Below are positions 41,731 to 50,410 of a stretch of 64,000 nt of DNA, piece after piece. This stretch comes from Porticoccus hydrocarbonoclasticus MCTG13d (GTDB lineage Bacteria; Pseudomonadota; Gammaproteobacteria; Pseudomonadales; Porticoccaceae). The DNA lies in the NCBI RefSeq assembly GCF_000744735.1, contig NZ_JQMM01000001.1:1922001-1986000 (forward strand), read 5' to 3'. The number at the start of each line of letters is the position of its first letter. Position 1 is the stretch's first letter. Both the position numbers and the translations under genes were made by a program. The notes under the pieces were generated by a model, which worked only from the letters and a program-made list of their open reading frames with translations, made no database searches and had not been told where the DNA came from.

Positions 41731-43503
41731 TCAGTAGGTACGCGCCTTGGGCGCGAAGGCTTCCATGGTTTTGGGTGCAAAGTTCACACCTCGCTTACCA
41801 ACTTCTTTAGTCTCGGGAAAATAGACAGAGTGGCACAACCAATTTGCATCGTCGCGCTCTGTAAAGTCCTCACGGGCGTGAGCGCCGCGGCTTTCTGTTC
41901 TGACCTCGGCGGTGATGGCAGTAGCCTCCGCAACCTCCAGAAGATTCTGCAGTTCCAGCGCCTCAATACGAGCTGTATTAAAAGCATTGCTTTTATCATC
42001 GAGACGAACGTTTTCTATCCGGGGACGAAGGGCCTTAAGTTTCTCAATACCCTCCTGCATGTAATCGCCACGGCGGAACACACCAAAATAGTTCTGCATG
42101 ATACCTTGCAGCTCAGCCCGCAACTCTGCGGTGGTCTCACCTTCAGTCGAATTATTGATTCGATTTATGCCAGACATAGCAGCATCAATATCTGCATCAG
42201 TGGCCTCTTTAAGGTCAATCCCCTCACGCAGAGCCTGCTCGATAAACAGACCTGATGAGCGACCAAACACCACCAGATCCAGCAACGAGTTGCCACCTAA
42301 GCGGTTTGCCCCATGAACAGACACACAGGCAACCTCCCCGCAGGCATACAAGCCATCAATAACCCGATCGTTACCATCGGCATCAAGGGTAAGCGCCTGA
42401 CCAGAAACATTAGTGGGAACACCTCCCATCATATAATGACAAGTGGGCACTACAGGGATGGGCTCTTTAACCGGATCCACATGAGCAAACGTACGAGACA
42501 ACTCACAGATACCGGGCAGACGACTCTCGAGAATCTCTTCACCGAGATGATCCAACTTCAGCAACACGTGATCGCCTTTTTCACCACAACCACGGCCTTC
42601 CAGAATCTCCAGAACCATGGACCGGGCAACCACATCCCGACCTGCCAGGTCTTTAGCATTGGGGGCATAGCGTTCCATAAAACGCTCACCATCTTTATTG
42701 ATCAGATAACCGCCCTCACCGCGACAGCCCTCTGTCACCAGCGTACCGGCACCAGCGATACCGGTCGGGTGGAATTGCCACATTTCAATATCCTGAACCG
42801 GGAAACCAGCCCGGAGGGCCATACCGACACCGTCACCGGTATTGATGTGCGCATTGGTAGTCGACGCATAAATCCTTCCTGCACCGCCGGTGGCGAGCAC
42901 CGTGGCCTTAGATTTCACGTAAACGGTTTCGCCCGTTTCAATATTGATGGCAATAACGCCTACAACTGCATTATCGGCATTTTTCACGAGGTCGACTGCA
43001 AACCACTCATTAAAGAACACCGTATTGTTTTTAATATTATTTTGGTAGAGCGTGTGTAACAGCGCATGACCTGTGCGGTCGGCAGCAGCACAGGTTCTTG
43101 CCGCCTGCCCACCTTCACCAAAATTTTTGGACTGTCCACCGAAGGGCCGCTGATAAATACGGCCCTCTTCGGTACGAGAAAAGGGAAGGCCCATATGCTC
43201 CAGCTCAAATACTGCTTCAGGCCCGACAGAACACATATATTCAATGGCCTCTTGGTCACCGATATAATCTGAACCTTTCACCGTGTCATACATATGCCAG
43301 CGCCAGTCATCGTTGGGATCGTCGCTGGCAATCGCACAGGTAATCCCACCTTGCGCTGAAACTGTGTGTGAGCGCGTCGGAAAGACCTTGGAAATCACCG
43401 CTGTCTTATAGCCAGACTGGGCCAGTTGGAGTGCGGCTCGCATACCAGCACCACCACCACCGACGATTACGCCGTCAAACGAAATGGTTCTTACACTACT
43501 CAT
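41731..43503 (-). CDS. sdhA: Succinate dehydrogenase flavoprotein subunit
   Basis: 590 residues. The FAD-linked histidine H46 is in [11 protein letters not shown] (E. coli H45). The active-site motif [21 protein letters not shown] and the FAD segment [20 protein letters not shown] are intact. ATG 43503 lies four bases after the sdhD stop; the open frame upstream overlaps sdhD and is not used. Confidence 0.97.
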   Translation of the reverse strand: MSSVRTISFDGVIVGGGGAGMRAALQLAQSGYKTAVISKVFPTRSHTVSAQGGITCAIASDDPNDDWRWHMYDTVKGSDYIGDQEAIEYMCSVGPEAVFELEHMGLPFSRTEEGRIYQRPFGGQSKNFGEGGQAARTCAAADRTGHALLHTLYQNNIKNNTVFFNEWFAVDLVKNADNAVVGVIAINIETGETVYVKSKATVLATGGAGRIYASTTNAHINTGDGVGMALRAGFPVQDIEMWQFHPTGIAGAGTLVTEGCRGEGGYLINKDGERFMERYAPNAKDLAGRDVVARSMVLEILEGRGCGEKGDHVLLKLDHLGEEILESRLPGICELSRTFAHVDPVKEPIPVVPTCHYMMGGVPTNVSGQALTLDADGNDRVIDGLYACGEVACVSVHGANRLGGNSLLDLVVFGRSSGLFIEQALREGIDLKEATDADIDAAMSGINRINNSTEGETTAELRAELQGIMQNYFGVFRRGDYMQEGIEKLKALRPRIENVRLDDKSNAFNTARIEALELQNLLEVAEATAITAEVRTESRGAHAREDFTERDDANWLCHSVYFPETKEVGKRGVNFAPKTMEAFAPKARTY

Positions 43504-43507
43504 GGAT

Positions 43508-43876
43508 TTAGATTCCCCATACGATATCAAGAGCCCATATGACATAAACCAGAGTGACTGTAATCATCCCCAGCTGAAGAAAAATACGCAGCGCTGTGGC
43601 CTTTGGACCAAGCAGACGCTCTGTGACGTAATCGGTCAAGACCGCCCACAAACCGATCCAGGCGTGGACAGCGATAGACAGCACTGTCAGGACATTAAAG
43701 ATTTTCATGGCGATATGGCTGTGCAACCCGAGCCACTGACTGTATTCAAGACCGGAATTAAACAGCAGGTAGGCCGTGATGAATACTGTGTAGGCAGCCA
43801 TAACCACGGCGGTAATACGTTGCAGCAGCCAGTCTGAAAGACCACTGCGACTGAAGCTTGTAACATTGGTAATCAT
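43508..43876 (-). CDS. sdhD: Succinate dehydrogenase membrane anchor subunit
   Basis: 122 residues with three membrane helices; [18 protein letters not shown] and [14 protein letters not shown] are typical quinone- and heme-site segments. ATG 43876 overlaps the sdhC stop as ATGA, indicating translational coupling. A frame open to 43888 is less likely. Confidence 0.94.
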   Translation of the reverse strand: MITNVTSFSRSGLSDWLLQRITAVVMAAYTVFITAYLLFNSGLEYSQWLGLHSHIAMKIFNVLTVLSIAVHAWIGLWAVLTDYVTERLLGPKATALRIFLQLGMITVTLVYVIWALDIVWGI

Positions 43877-44250
43877 ACCCATACCCATACCCCCGCGAGA
43901 ATAATTAGAACAACAGCAACAAACAGGACAATTTTTGCGCCCAGGCGACCACCTTCAAGGGTTTCGCCCACACCAAAATCCATAATCAAGTGCCGGACAC
44001 CCGCAACAATATGGTAGGCCAGGCCCGCTAACGCTGCCCAGACAATCAACTGGCAAATCGGGCTGCCCATCGTTTCCCTGATAGCATTAAATCCCTCTTC
44101 AGAGGACAAGCTGGTATCCAGCAACCACAAGAACACAGCGATTGCACCGAACAGCGCAACACCGGAAACACGATGTAAAATAGATACATAAGAGGTTATC
44201 GGAAGCTCTATTGTTCCGATATCGAGATTTACAGGTCTTTTCTTGTTCAC
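43873..44250 (-). CDS. sdhC: Succinate dehydrogenase cytochrome b556 subunit
   Basis: 125 residues, three helices. The signature RPVNLDIGTIELPITSYVS with ILHRVSGVALF is present, and the heme histidine lies in AYHIVAGVRHLIMDFG. I choose GTG 44250 (VNKKRPVNLD) because AAGGTG is eight bases upstream and it matches family starts; GTG 44259 is too close to that site. It is the first gene of the TCA block. Confidence 0.94.
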   Translation of the reverse strand: MNKKRPVNLDIGTIELPITSYVSILHRVSGVALFGAIAVFLWLLDTSLSSEEGFNAIRETMGSPICQLIVWAALAGLAYHIVAGVRHLIMDFGVGETLEGGRLGAKIVLFVAVVLIILAGVWVWV

Positions 44251-44561
44251 GATATACACACCTTAAGTCCGCAGATTGGGCAGAATGCAGAAATATAACG
44301 CAGGGAAAATCGGCTAAACCGTCGCCGGCATACCGGGCTAAAAATCGGGGAAAAATTATAGAAGTATTGTAACAGGATTACAATTAAACCAGCCCGACAT
44401 TCAGCATTGATAGAGTTATATCTACAAAAGATAGCCGCTATTCACTCGCTGTATTTGTAGTAAAATTGACAAATCCAGAGAGAAGGCTATAGTTTTGCGC
44501 CTCAGAAATAGTTTGCACGCTTGATGCTTGCATCTCGCTCCCTGATTCGTAGGAGAACCCA
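44251..44561. other. Divergent sdhC/gltA control region
   Basis: About 310 bases without genes between the two arms of the TCA cluster. It is AT-rich and contains a clear plus-strand promoter (44466-44493). The minus-strand promoter for sdhC is not obvious to me. Confidence 0.6.
44466..44493 (+). promoter_or_regulatory. Promoter of gltA
   Basis: Perfect -35 TTGACA (44466-44471), 16-bp spacer, TATAGT (44488-44493). It leaves a leader of about 60 bases before the gltA start. Confidence 0.7.
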
Positions 44562-45839
44562 ATGAGCAATAAGAAGGTCCATCTTTCTGTAGAGGGCACG
44601 GATATTCATCTTGAATTACCGATACTTAAAAGTACTCTCGGACAGGATGTCATCGATATTTCGAAAGTGCCCGAAACAGGTTGTTTTACGTTCGACCCCG
44701 GCTTTGGCGCCACTGCTGCCTGTGAATCAAAAATCACTTTTATTGATGGCGACAAGGGCGTATTGCTCCATCGCGGCTACCCTATAGAACAACTCGCAAA
44801 AAAATCCGATTACCTTGAGACCTGTTATCTGCTGCTAAATGGGGAACTCCCCTCTCCCGAGGGAAAAAAGGATTTTGAGCAGATTATAAGAATGCACACC
44901 ATGGTGAATCGCTCCATTGAGCAGTTCATGTCCGGCTTTCGTTACGATGCACACCCTATGGCTATGCTCTGTGGCGCGGTAGGCGGCCTGTCATCGTTTT
45001 ACCACGACTCCATGGATATCAATGATCCTGAGCACCGGCTTATTACCGCACATCGGCTGATTGCCAAAATGCCAACACTGGCAGCCATGTGTCACAAACA
45101 TTTTATTGGTCAACCTTATATGTACCCCGATAACAAACTGGGTTACGCAGAGAACTTCCTACACATGATGTTTGGCACTCCCTGTGAAGAGAGCAACATC
45201 AACCCCGTTATTGCGAAGGCAATGGATCTGTTGTTCCTCCTTCACGCCGACCACGAACAAAATGCCTCCACTTCAACCGTCCGTCTCGCTGGCTCTTCCG
45301 GCGCCAACCCCTATTCCTGTATAGCTGCTGGCATCGCAGCACTGTGGGGGCCCGCCCACGGCGGGGCCAATCAGGCTGTCTTGGAGATGCTCGAGCAAAT
45401 CGGCGATGAAAAACACATCGACAAGTACGTAGTACGCGCCAAAGACAAGGACGACCCCTTCCGGCTGATGGGCTTCGGTCACCGGGTCTATAAAAACTTC
45501 GATCCTCGCGCCAAGGTCATGAAAGAAGCCTGCGACGCAGTACTGGCTGAGCTCGGCATTGAAAATGACCCATTGCTTAAAATCGCCAAACGACTGGAAC
45601 AGATTGCACTGGAAGACGAGTATTTTGTTGAGAAAAAACTCTACCCCAATGTGGATTTCTACTCGGGCATCATCATGAAAGCCATTGGCATACCCACTGA
45701 GATGTTCACTGTCATCTTCGCTACCGGGCGCACTGTTGGCTGGATCTCTCACTGGAATGAAATGCTGAGCAACCCTTACCGTATCGGTCGTCCAAGACAA
45801 CTCTACACTGGATCACCAAAACGGGACTATCCCGAGTAA
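44562..45839 (+). CDS. gltA: Citrate synthase (type II)
   Basis: 425 residues, the NADH-sensitive hexameric gammaproteobacterial type. Catalytic motifs are [33 protein letters not shown] and [29 protein letters not shown] also fits. It has a strong AGGAG ribosome site and is divergent from sdhCDAB. Confidence 0.97.
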   Translation: MSNKKVHLSVEGTDIHLELPILKSTLGQDVIDISKVPETGCFTFDPGFGATAACESKITFIDGDKGVLLHRGYPIEQLAKKSDYLETCYLLLNGELPSPEGKKDFEQIIRMHTMVNRSIEQFMSGFRYDAHPMAMLCGAVGGLSSFYHDSMDINDPEHRLITAHRLIAKMPTLAAMCHKHFIGQPYMYPDNKLGYAENFLHMMFGTPCEESNINPVIAKAMDLLFLLHADHEQNASTSTVRLAGSSGANPYSCIAAGIAALWGPAHGGANQAVLEMLEQIGDEKHIDKYVVRAKDKDDPFRLMGFGHRVYKNFDPRAKVMKEACDAVLAELGIENDPLLKIAKRLEQIALEDEYFVEKKLYPNVDFYSGIIMKAIGIPTEMFTVIFATGRTVGWISHWNEMLSNPYRIGRPRQLYTGSPKRDYPE

Positions 45840-45870
45840 GGTCAGATACACTACCAATCTCTGCATACCC

Positions 45871-45898
45871 AAAAAGCCACTCTTTGAGTGGCTTTTTT
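45871..45898 (+). terminator. Terminator of gltA
   Basis: AAAAAGCCACTC-TTT-GAGTGGCTTTTTT: a strong stem with T tract, 32 bases after gltA. The flanking A tract would also allow it to act in reverse. Confidence 0.9.
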
Positions 45899-46035
45899 AA
45901 TTCTATCCAGTTAAAACGCAAGGAGCTTACAGCTACAGCTAATTCGATTATTCTGTAGTAACATCAGAAAAAAGCTAACCTGAACTTGATCTGAAAAATC
46001 GAGTCTCAGTAAAAAGGTACATCCGGAGGCTACAA

Positions 46036-46470
46036 ATGAGCATTAAACCAGCGAGCAAACTACTTCTTCCCATCACCATAGTACTGTCATTATTATTCAC
46101 AGCGACCGCATATGCAGCGGAGAATACACCTGAAGGCGTCGTCAACGGTTACTACGCTGCATTAAAAGCACGGAAATACGAAGATGCTTACGACCTCCTG
46201 ACACCAAGAATGATCGATGGTCGTACAAAAAAAGAATATGCAGCTGACTGGAAGAATATCGTGGATATGGCATCTGTCATTCTGCACGAATACGGCATAT
46301 CGTCAGTCGAAATTGACGGTGAAACGGCCAAGGTCAATGCCTGGACCAGAGCCAGTGACGTCTTTAACACCGATGGCATTATTGAAAAAGAAGTTGATCA
46401 TCTGATCCTGACAGACGGCGTCTGGAAACTGGATGCAACAGAAGTCAGTATGGAAGCGGTCGATATGTAG
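46036..46470 (+). CDS. Exported SnoaL/NTF2-like or DUF4878-like protein
   Basis: 144 residues: signal peptide 1-28 (cleavage near AYA-AE), then a domain starting TPEGVVNGYYAALKARKYEDAYDLL with a C-terminal DGVWKLDATEV strand. This layout resembles NTF2-fold DUF4878 proteins. The ribosome site GGAGG is clear. Function unknown; it is isolated and followed by its own terminator. Confidence 0.75.
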   Translation: MSIKPASKLLLPITIVLSLLFTATAYAAENTPEGVVNGYYAALKARKYEDAYDLLTPRMIDGRTKKEYAADWKNIVDMASVILHEYGISSVEIDGETAKVNAWTRASDVFNTDGIIEKEVDHLILTDGVWKLDATEVSMEAVDM

Positions 46471-46487
46471 TATTAACCCTGTCAATG

Positions 46488-46513
46488 AAACCGCCCTTTT
46501 GGGCGGTTTTTTT
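46488..46513 (+). terminator. Terminator after the exported NTF2-like gene
   Basis: AAACCGCCC-TTTT-GGGCGGTTTTTTTT: a perfect stem followed by T residues. Confidence 0.92.
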
Positions 46514-46617
46514 GTGTCTATTGAATGACATCGGCACGACTAACGTCCAATAGTGCACTGCACCAATTCATGGAAGACTCAGCTGAGGAATATGTGGAAA
46601 CAGAAGGCAGTCAGATA

Positions 46618-46959
46618 ATGCAAAAAATTCAGGCCTACATCGTTGGTGCACTTCTGATGTTCGGTTCTGCCACATGGGCAGCCATCTACGCAGAGAATGT
46701 ATCCTCTGTCATCGCCATACTTTCGATCCCATCGCTTCTCGCCGGGTATATCTACGGCACCGCTCTACCACAATATGCATGGGGAATGTTACTGGGGATA
46801 TGTTCTTATATGGTGCTGGAGTTTTTTATGTATGGCCCCGTATATCAGACAACCGGCCTGGTTTACGGCATTGCCTTCTTCACTTCCCTCGGGTGTGCCA
46901 CGGTCGGCTATGCATTGCTCCGCTGGAAAACTGGAAGAATGAGCCGCTTCTCCGATTAA
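46618..46959 (+). CDS. Predicted four-helix membrane protein, unknown
   Basis: About 113 residues from ATG 46618, with an AAGG 10 bases upstream. The frame is open to 46525, which would add 31 acidic residues beginning just after a terminator, and ATG 46570 is another option. There are three or four membrane helices (YIVGALLMFGSATWAAIY, VIAILSIPSLLAGYIYG, MLLGICSYMVLEFFMYG, VYGIAFFTSLGCATVGYALL). No family recognised. Confidence 0.6.
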   Translation: MQKIQAYIVGALLMFGSATWAAIYAENVSSVIAILSIPSLLAGYIYGTALPQYAWGMLLGICSYMVLEFFMYGPVYQTTGLVYGIAFFTSLGCATVGYALLRWKTGRMSRFSD

Positions 46960-47223
46960 CACAGTCGCATCCCAGCCTTTCGATTGAATGAACCGAAACG
47001 TAGCGCCTGACTCCTTCGTACCGCAAATCCTCCTCTCCCGAGCAATATCCGAAATAGAGGCCACCCGACACATCGGCATGAGACGGTCATGTCTCGCCCA
47101 GTCCAGAATAGAAATACCCGGTGCGCCCCCTGAGAGTAAAACTATGGTCATATCGCAATCATCTTGGGACTTTTTTCTGCTGCGATCAGGCCATTTCTAT
47201 ATTCCTCACTCTTGGACCACATA
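46960..47223. other. Region without a clear gene, beside the cassette cluster
   Basis: About 260 bases. The minus-strand reading frames change several times and none is convincing. The longest runs into the membrane-protein gene on the other strand. It lies just beyond the degraded attC-like site and could be the remains of a third cassette. Confidence 0.35.
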
Positions 47224-47288
47224 GGTTAACGTTTGAGCTGAGCCGCTTGCCGGTGGAGGTCCGCTTGTCACTTTCGTCGCTCAGCTCA
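47224..47288 (-). repeat. Degraded attC-like site after the lipocalin gene
   Basis: On the minus strand a 10-bp inverted repeat TGAGCTGAGC...GCTCAGCTCA is followed by CAAAC (five bases) and GTTAACC, six of seven matches to the integron R' box GTTRRRY. The opposite R'' box is not recognisable. The lipocalin stop codon lies inside the first arm, which is common in integron cassettes. Confidence 0.45.
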
Positions 47289-47738
47289 GGCTCTCTCAAA
47301 CTCAACCCTGTAGGTGCAAAGCCGGCCGTCCATTGGATCGACGGTTTCCGGTGTGGAGTAGATGAGGTTCTCACCTGAAAACGAGAGCAGTCTTGTCTGT
47401 TTGGTTCCGGTCCACAGCTCATTCCAGCTACCATCCAGTGTGTGGATAACTCTGTCAGCCAGTACTTCGTACGAACCGACATAGGCGAAGAACGAATCGA
47501 ACAGCGCGATCTTCTCCTCCGGTGAAGGTGGACTCGATTTCGGCTTGGGGCGTCCGCTCTTGAGAACGAAGACCATCAACCTTCCATCTGGCGCGTAGTT
47601 GATATAACCGAACGGGTTGGGCCCAAGCGCGTCTGACTCTTCTCCGGATAACACCAGCACGCGTTTCCAAGACAGCATGCGCCAGGTGCCGAGTAGGCGC
47701 GTCGGAAGATCTGAACTAAGGCGAGTATTGCTAGACAT
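47286..47738 (-). CDS. Lipocalin-like domain protein, probable integron cassette gene
   Basis: 150 residues. The N-terminus LLGTWRMLSWKRV, followed by NPFGYINYAPDGRLMVFV and a C-terminal beta-rich half, fits the Lipocalin_5 family of small beta-barrel proteins. GGAGGAAT precedes the ATG. Just upstream (on the minus strand) is a well-formed attC site and at its 3' end a degraded one, so it sits as a cassette. No signal peptide is seen. Ligand and function unknown. Confidence 0.8.
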   Translation of the reverse strand: MSSNTRLSSDLPTRLLGTWRMLSWKRVLVLSGEESDALGPNPFGYINYAPDGRLMVFVLKSGRPKPKSSPPSPEEKIALFDSFFAYVGSYEVLADRVIHTLDGSWNELWTGTKQTRLLSFSGENLIYSTPETVDPMDGRLCTYRVEFERA

Positions 47739-47758
47739 TATTCCTCCGAGCGTGTGAC

Positions 47759-47828
47759 GCCTAACGCTTTAAGTAGCGGAAAATAAAAAGCACCGCTTTT
47801 AATTTTCCGCTGCCTTTACCTGTTAAAT
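47759..47828 (-). repeat. attC site 1 (integron recombination site)
   Basis: On the minus strand it begins with ATTTAAC (perfect RYYYAAC) five bases after the stop of the AT-rich gene and ends with GTTAGGC (perfect GTTRRRY). Inside, five-base spacers and short L boxes (AAG/CTT) flank a long stem GCGGAAAAT/ATTTTCCGC that continues into AAAAGC/GCTTTT. The total is 70 bp. This R-spacer-L-hairpin-L-spacer-R order is the layout of attC sites. Confidence 0.78.
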
Positions 47829-47831
47829 TTC

Positions 47832-48242
47832 TCACCCAACAACAGAGCAGCCAACAAGAATAATCATCAATACAATGTGTGGAAACGCTAGCGTTGGCCG
47901 TATAGCTTGTTTGGAATATTCTAGGATTTTTGATAGACCACTGGTTTCTACTAATTGATATTCTCTGTTGAATTGAAACTCACTTCCTTCAGTTTTTTCT
48001 CTAATGTTCTTTTCAATTTTTAATAATCTAGGCTCTATTCGTGATTGAAAGGTTTTCCAGATTGCATCTTGTAACCATAGAACCAATAAGATTAAGAATA
48101 TTGATGTCATACTGACACTAAATATTTCTGATAAGAATAACATCAGGATGCTGCTTAGCTTTATATACAATGAGTGCTTTTCGTAGCTTTCAAATTGGTT
48201 TTGAAGCAAACACCACTCTGCTTCGTATTTCTTTGTTTCCAT
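47832..48242 (-). CDS. AT-rich membrane protein in an integron-like cassette
   Basis: 136 residues: an N-terminal charged helix (METKKYEAEWCLLQNQFESYEKH), two adjacent hydrophobic segments (residues 28-57), a charged middle, and a C-terminal hydrophobic segment ending in GCSVVG. The composition is markedly more AT-rich than neighbouring genes, with codons such as ATA, AGA and TTA frequent, pointing to transfer. It is bracketed by two attC-like sites. No family recognised. Confidence 0.72.
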   Translation of the reverse strand: METKKYEAEWCLLQNQFESYEKHSLYIKLSSILMLFLSEIFSVSMTSIFLILLVLWLQDAIWKTFQSRIEPRLLKIEKNIREKTEGSEFQFNREYQLVETSGLSKILEYSKQAIRPTLAFPHIVLMIILVGCSVVG

Positions 48243-48266
48243 AATATTTGCTCGGAGCTAGAATGA

Positions 48267-48327
48267 TTTTAACGCTTAGCACGGCGACCGCCGGTACGGC
48301 GGTCGTGACTGGTGCGCTTTGTTATGT
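48267..48327 (-). repeat. attC site 2 (integron recombination site)
   Basis: On the minus strand ACATAAC (six of seven for RYYYAAC), spacer AAAGC, L box GCAC, hairpin CGACCGCC-GTACC-GGCGGTCG, L box GTGC, spacer TAAGC and GTTAAAA (six of seven for GTTRRRY). Extra unpaired bases lie on one arm, as attC sites have. The total is 61 bp, and the AT-rich gene starts 25 bases beyond. Confidence 0.75.
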
Positions 48328-48656
48328 AAAATAATAGAACCTCGTTATCTTTCCTCGTAAACCTGCAACACTCTGTTTTATTTGGATCATTTTTTCTGAG
48401 TGGCAGGATAACGCGTATTGACTGAGTATAAACCGAGAAGGCGATTTAACAGCAACTCGATATTCTGTATAAAAAAACAGCCTATCGGGCGCGTATACCT
48501 ATTTGACATAGATGGTGTCCCGAAGCCGAGGGCCAAACCAGCACCAAGGTTACTTTTCTAGGGATTTGCAGTGCAGCTTATCTTTTGGCCGCCACTTGCC
48601 AAAAGTATTCCAAGATCAAAAAAATTTGGACTTAATAGGGACTTAAACTGAGAAAC
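48328..48656. other. Gene-free stretch between cassette cluster and tRNA-Ala
   Basis: About 330 bases without an ORF. It contains a direct repeat GGACTTAA twice (around 48628-48645) and an inverted repeat CTTTTGG/CCAAAAG at 48582-48605. It may be scar sequence from past insertions next to the tRNA. Confidence 0.4.
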
Positions 48657-48658
48657 GA

Positions 48659-48686
48659 AAAAGGCCCGCTCAAAAGCGGGCCTTTT
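48659..48686 (-). terminator. Terminator of tRNA-Ala
   Basis: AAGGCCCGCTTTTGAGCGGGCC followed by five T on the minus strand, about 25 bases after the tRNA. Confidence 0.9.
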
Positions 48687-48711
48687 ATGACGTTAAATTA
48701 CAACGATTTAT

Positions 48712-48787
48712 TGGTGGAGCTAAGCGGGATCGAACCGCTGACCTCAACACTGCCAGTGTTGCGCTCTCCCAGCTGAGCTATAGCCCC
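48712..48787 (-). tRNA. tRNA-Ala (anticodon GGC)
   Basis: A 76-base cloverleaf. The acceptor is GGGGCTA/TAGCTCC, the anticodon stem CAACA/TGTTG with loop CTGGCAG (GGC at 34-36), the T loop TTCGATC, and CCA is encoded. It reads GCC and GCU codons. Confidence 0.97.
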
Positions 48788-48802
48788 GTAAAAGAGGGCG
48801 CA

Positions 48803-48831
48803 ATTTTAGGCACAGCCCCACGGAGTGTCAA
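48803..48831 (-). promoter_or_regulatory. Promoter of tRNA-Ala inside the gltX 3' end
   Basis: On the minus strand, TTGACA (48831-48826), a 17-bp spacer and TAAAAT (48808-48803), followed by a GC-rich discriminator. The -35 overlaps the gltX stop codon. Confidence 0.75.
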
Positions 48832-50342
48832 GCCTGTTCTTCAGGGTGTTCAGTACGGGCTGCAGAGAGAAGACGGTAATCTTTATCCCAGGCCTTTAGC
48901 TGCTTTTTAGAAACCCCGCCAGAGGCCTCCAGAGCGCTCCTGATACGCGCCCTGACCATGTCAGGCCCAAGGATAGCCATGGCATCAAACAGGGGCGGAG
49001 CCGAGGAAGATCCGGCGACAGCAACAAACAAGGGGGATAAAAAATCCTTCAACTTTAATTCCATCCCCTGTGCCAACTGATTCAGCTCCTCATACAAGCC
49101 ATCCCGGCTCCAATGGCGCAATCCATCCAGGCGCCAGGAACTGTATTGCAGAATTCTCCGCACCGTTTCGTTGTCCAGTTTTTTATGCTCGAAGTGGGAA
49201 GTATCGAGTTTCGGCATGCCCGAAAACATAAATCCAAGTAACGGCGCAATATCGGAAAACTTTTCCACTCTTTCCTTGATCAGTGGAATCATTCTGGCGA
49301 GGTTGTCACGGTTTATCGCCCATTCGGCAACACGATTGGCAAATGCCTGCTCATCCAGGTTTTCACGGATCCAGCGACCATTTAGCCAGTCCAGCTTTTC
49401 AGTGTCAAAAACCGGCCCACCCAGATGCACAGCACGCAAGTCAAACTGATCAAGCATGTCCTGAAGGCCAAACTTCTCACTCTCGTCCGGCATGGACCAT
49501 CCCATACGCCCGAGATAATTGACCACAGCTTCGGGCATATAACCCATATGCCGGTAATAGTTGATGCTGGTGGGATTTTTTCGCTTGCTGAGCTTACTTT
49601 TGTCGGGATTTCGCAGCAATGGCATATGACAGAGCTCAGGCATCTCCCAGCCAAAATATTGATAGAGGAGAAGGTGCTTTGGTGCTGAGTTGATCCATTC
49701 CTCACCACGAATGACATGGGTGATTTTCATCAGATGATCGTCTACCACATTGGCAAGGTGGTAGGTTGGCATACCGTCTGCCTTCAGTAGTACCTGCATA
49801 TCAACCTGTGACCAGGGAATTTCAATCTGCCCGCGCAACAGGTCGTGAAAAACACAACTGCCCTCATCGGGAATTTTCATACGGATAACGTAAGGTTCTC
49901 CCGCTGCCAGACGCTTTTTAACGTCCTCGGCCGACAACGATAAACCACGGCCATCATATTTTGCGGTTTCCCCTCTCGCCACCTGCTCACGACGCATCTC
50001 GTCAAGCTCTTCAGACGTGGCAAAGCAGTAAAATGCATGGCCTTTATCAACCAGTTCCATAGCGTGTTGTTGATAAATATCTGTTCGCTCGCTCTGTCGA
50101 TAAGGACCATAAGGTCCACCAACATCGGGCCCCTCGGACCACTCGAGACCTAGCCAGCGCAAGGAGTCCAAAATCATTTTTTCAGATTCCGGGGTACTAC
50201 GAACCTGGTCAGTATCTTCAATACGCAGGATAAACTCACCACCCTGGCTTCGGGCGAAACAGAGATTAAAAAGGGCTACATAGGCAGTCCCAACGTGGGG
50301 GTCGCCAGTGGGGGATGGAGCAATGCGTGTGCGAACAGACAT
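48828..50342 (-). CDS. gltX: Glutamyl-tRNA synthetase
   Basis: 504 residues, discriminating type. The class I signature is [20 protein letters not shown] (HVGT replaces HIGH, normal for this group), and KMSKS appears as [10 protein letters not shown]. The full anticodon-binding C-terminal part is present, unlike the shorter glutamyl-Q-tRNA(Asp) synthetase. ATG 50342 is chosen over the preceding TTG. A TATAAT at 50398-50393 may be its -10 element. Confidence 0.96.
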   Translation of the reverse strand: MSVRTRIAPSPTGDPHVGTAYVALFNLCFARSQGGEFILRIEDTDQVRSTPESEKMILDSLRWLGLEWSEGPDVGGPYGPYRQSERTDIYQQHAMELVDKGHAFYCFATSEELDEMRREQVARGETAKYDGRGLSLSAEDVKKRLAAGEPYVIRMKIPDEGSCVFHDLLRGQIEIPWSQVDMQVLLKADGMPTYHLANVVDDHLMKITHVIRGEEWINSAPKHLLLYQYFGWEMPELCHMPLLRNPDKSKLSKRKNPTSINYYRHMGYMPEAVVNYLGRMGWSMPDESEKFGLQDMLDQFDLRAVHLGGPVFDTEKLDWLNGRWIRENLDEQAFANRVAEWAINRDNLARMIPLIKERVEKFSDIAPLLGFMFSGMPKLDTSHFEHKKLDNETVRRILQYSSWRLDGLRHWSRDGLYEELNQLAQGMELKLKDFLSPLFVAVAGSSSAPPLFDAMAILGPDMVRARIRSALEASGGVSKKQLKAWDKDYRLLSAARTEHPEEQA

Positions 50343-50410
50343 CAAATAAACATTCCGTTTGGGGTGAATTGGGTCAAAAGGGAAAGAGCGTGATTATACG
50401 CAGAACAGGA

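Noticed and set aside
42313-43059. 248-codon plus-strand ORF
   Set aside because: Antisense to sdhA.
46789-47151. 120-codon minus-strand ORF
   Set aside because: Half of it overlaps the plus-strand membrane-protein gene, and its translation resembles nothing known; kept only as a possible cassette remnant.
48828-50342. Glutamyl-Q-tRNA(Asp) synthetase
   Set aside because: Full length of 504 residues with the complete C-terminal anticodon-binding part; the short paralogue lacks it.
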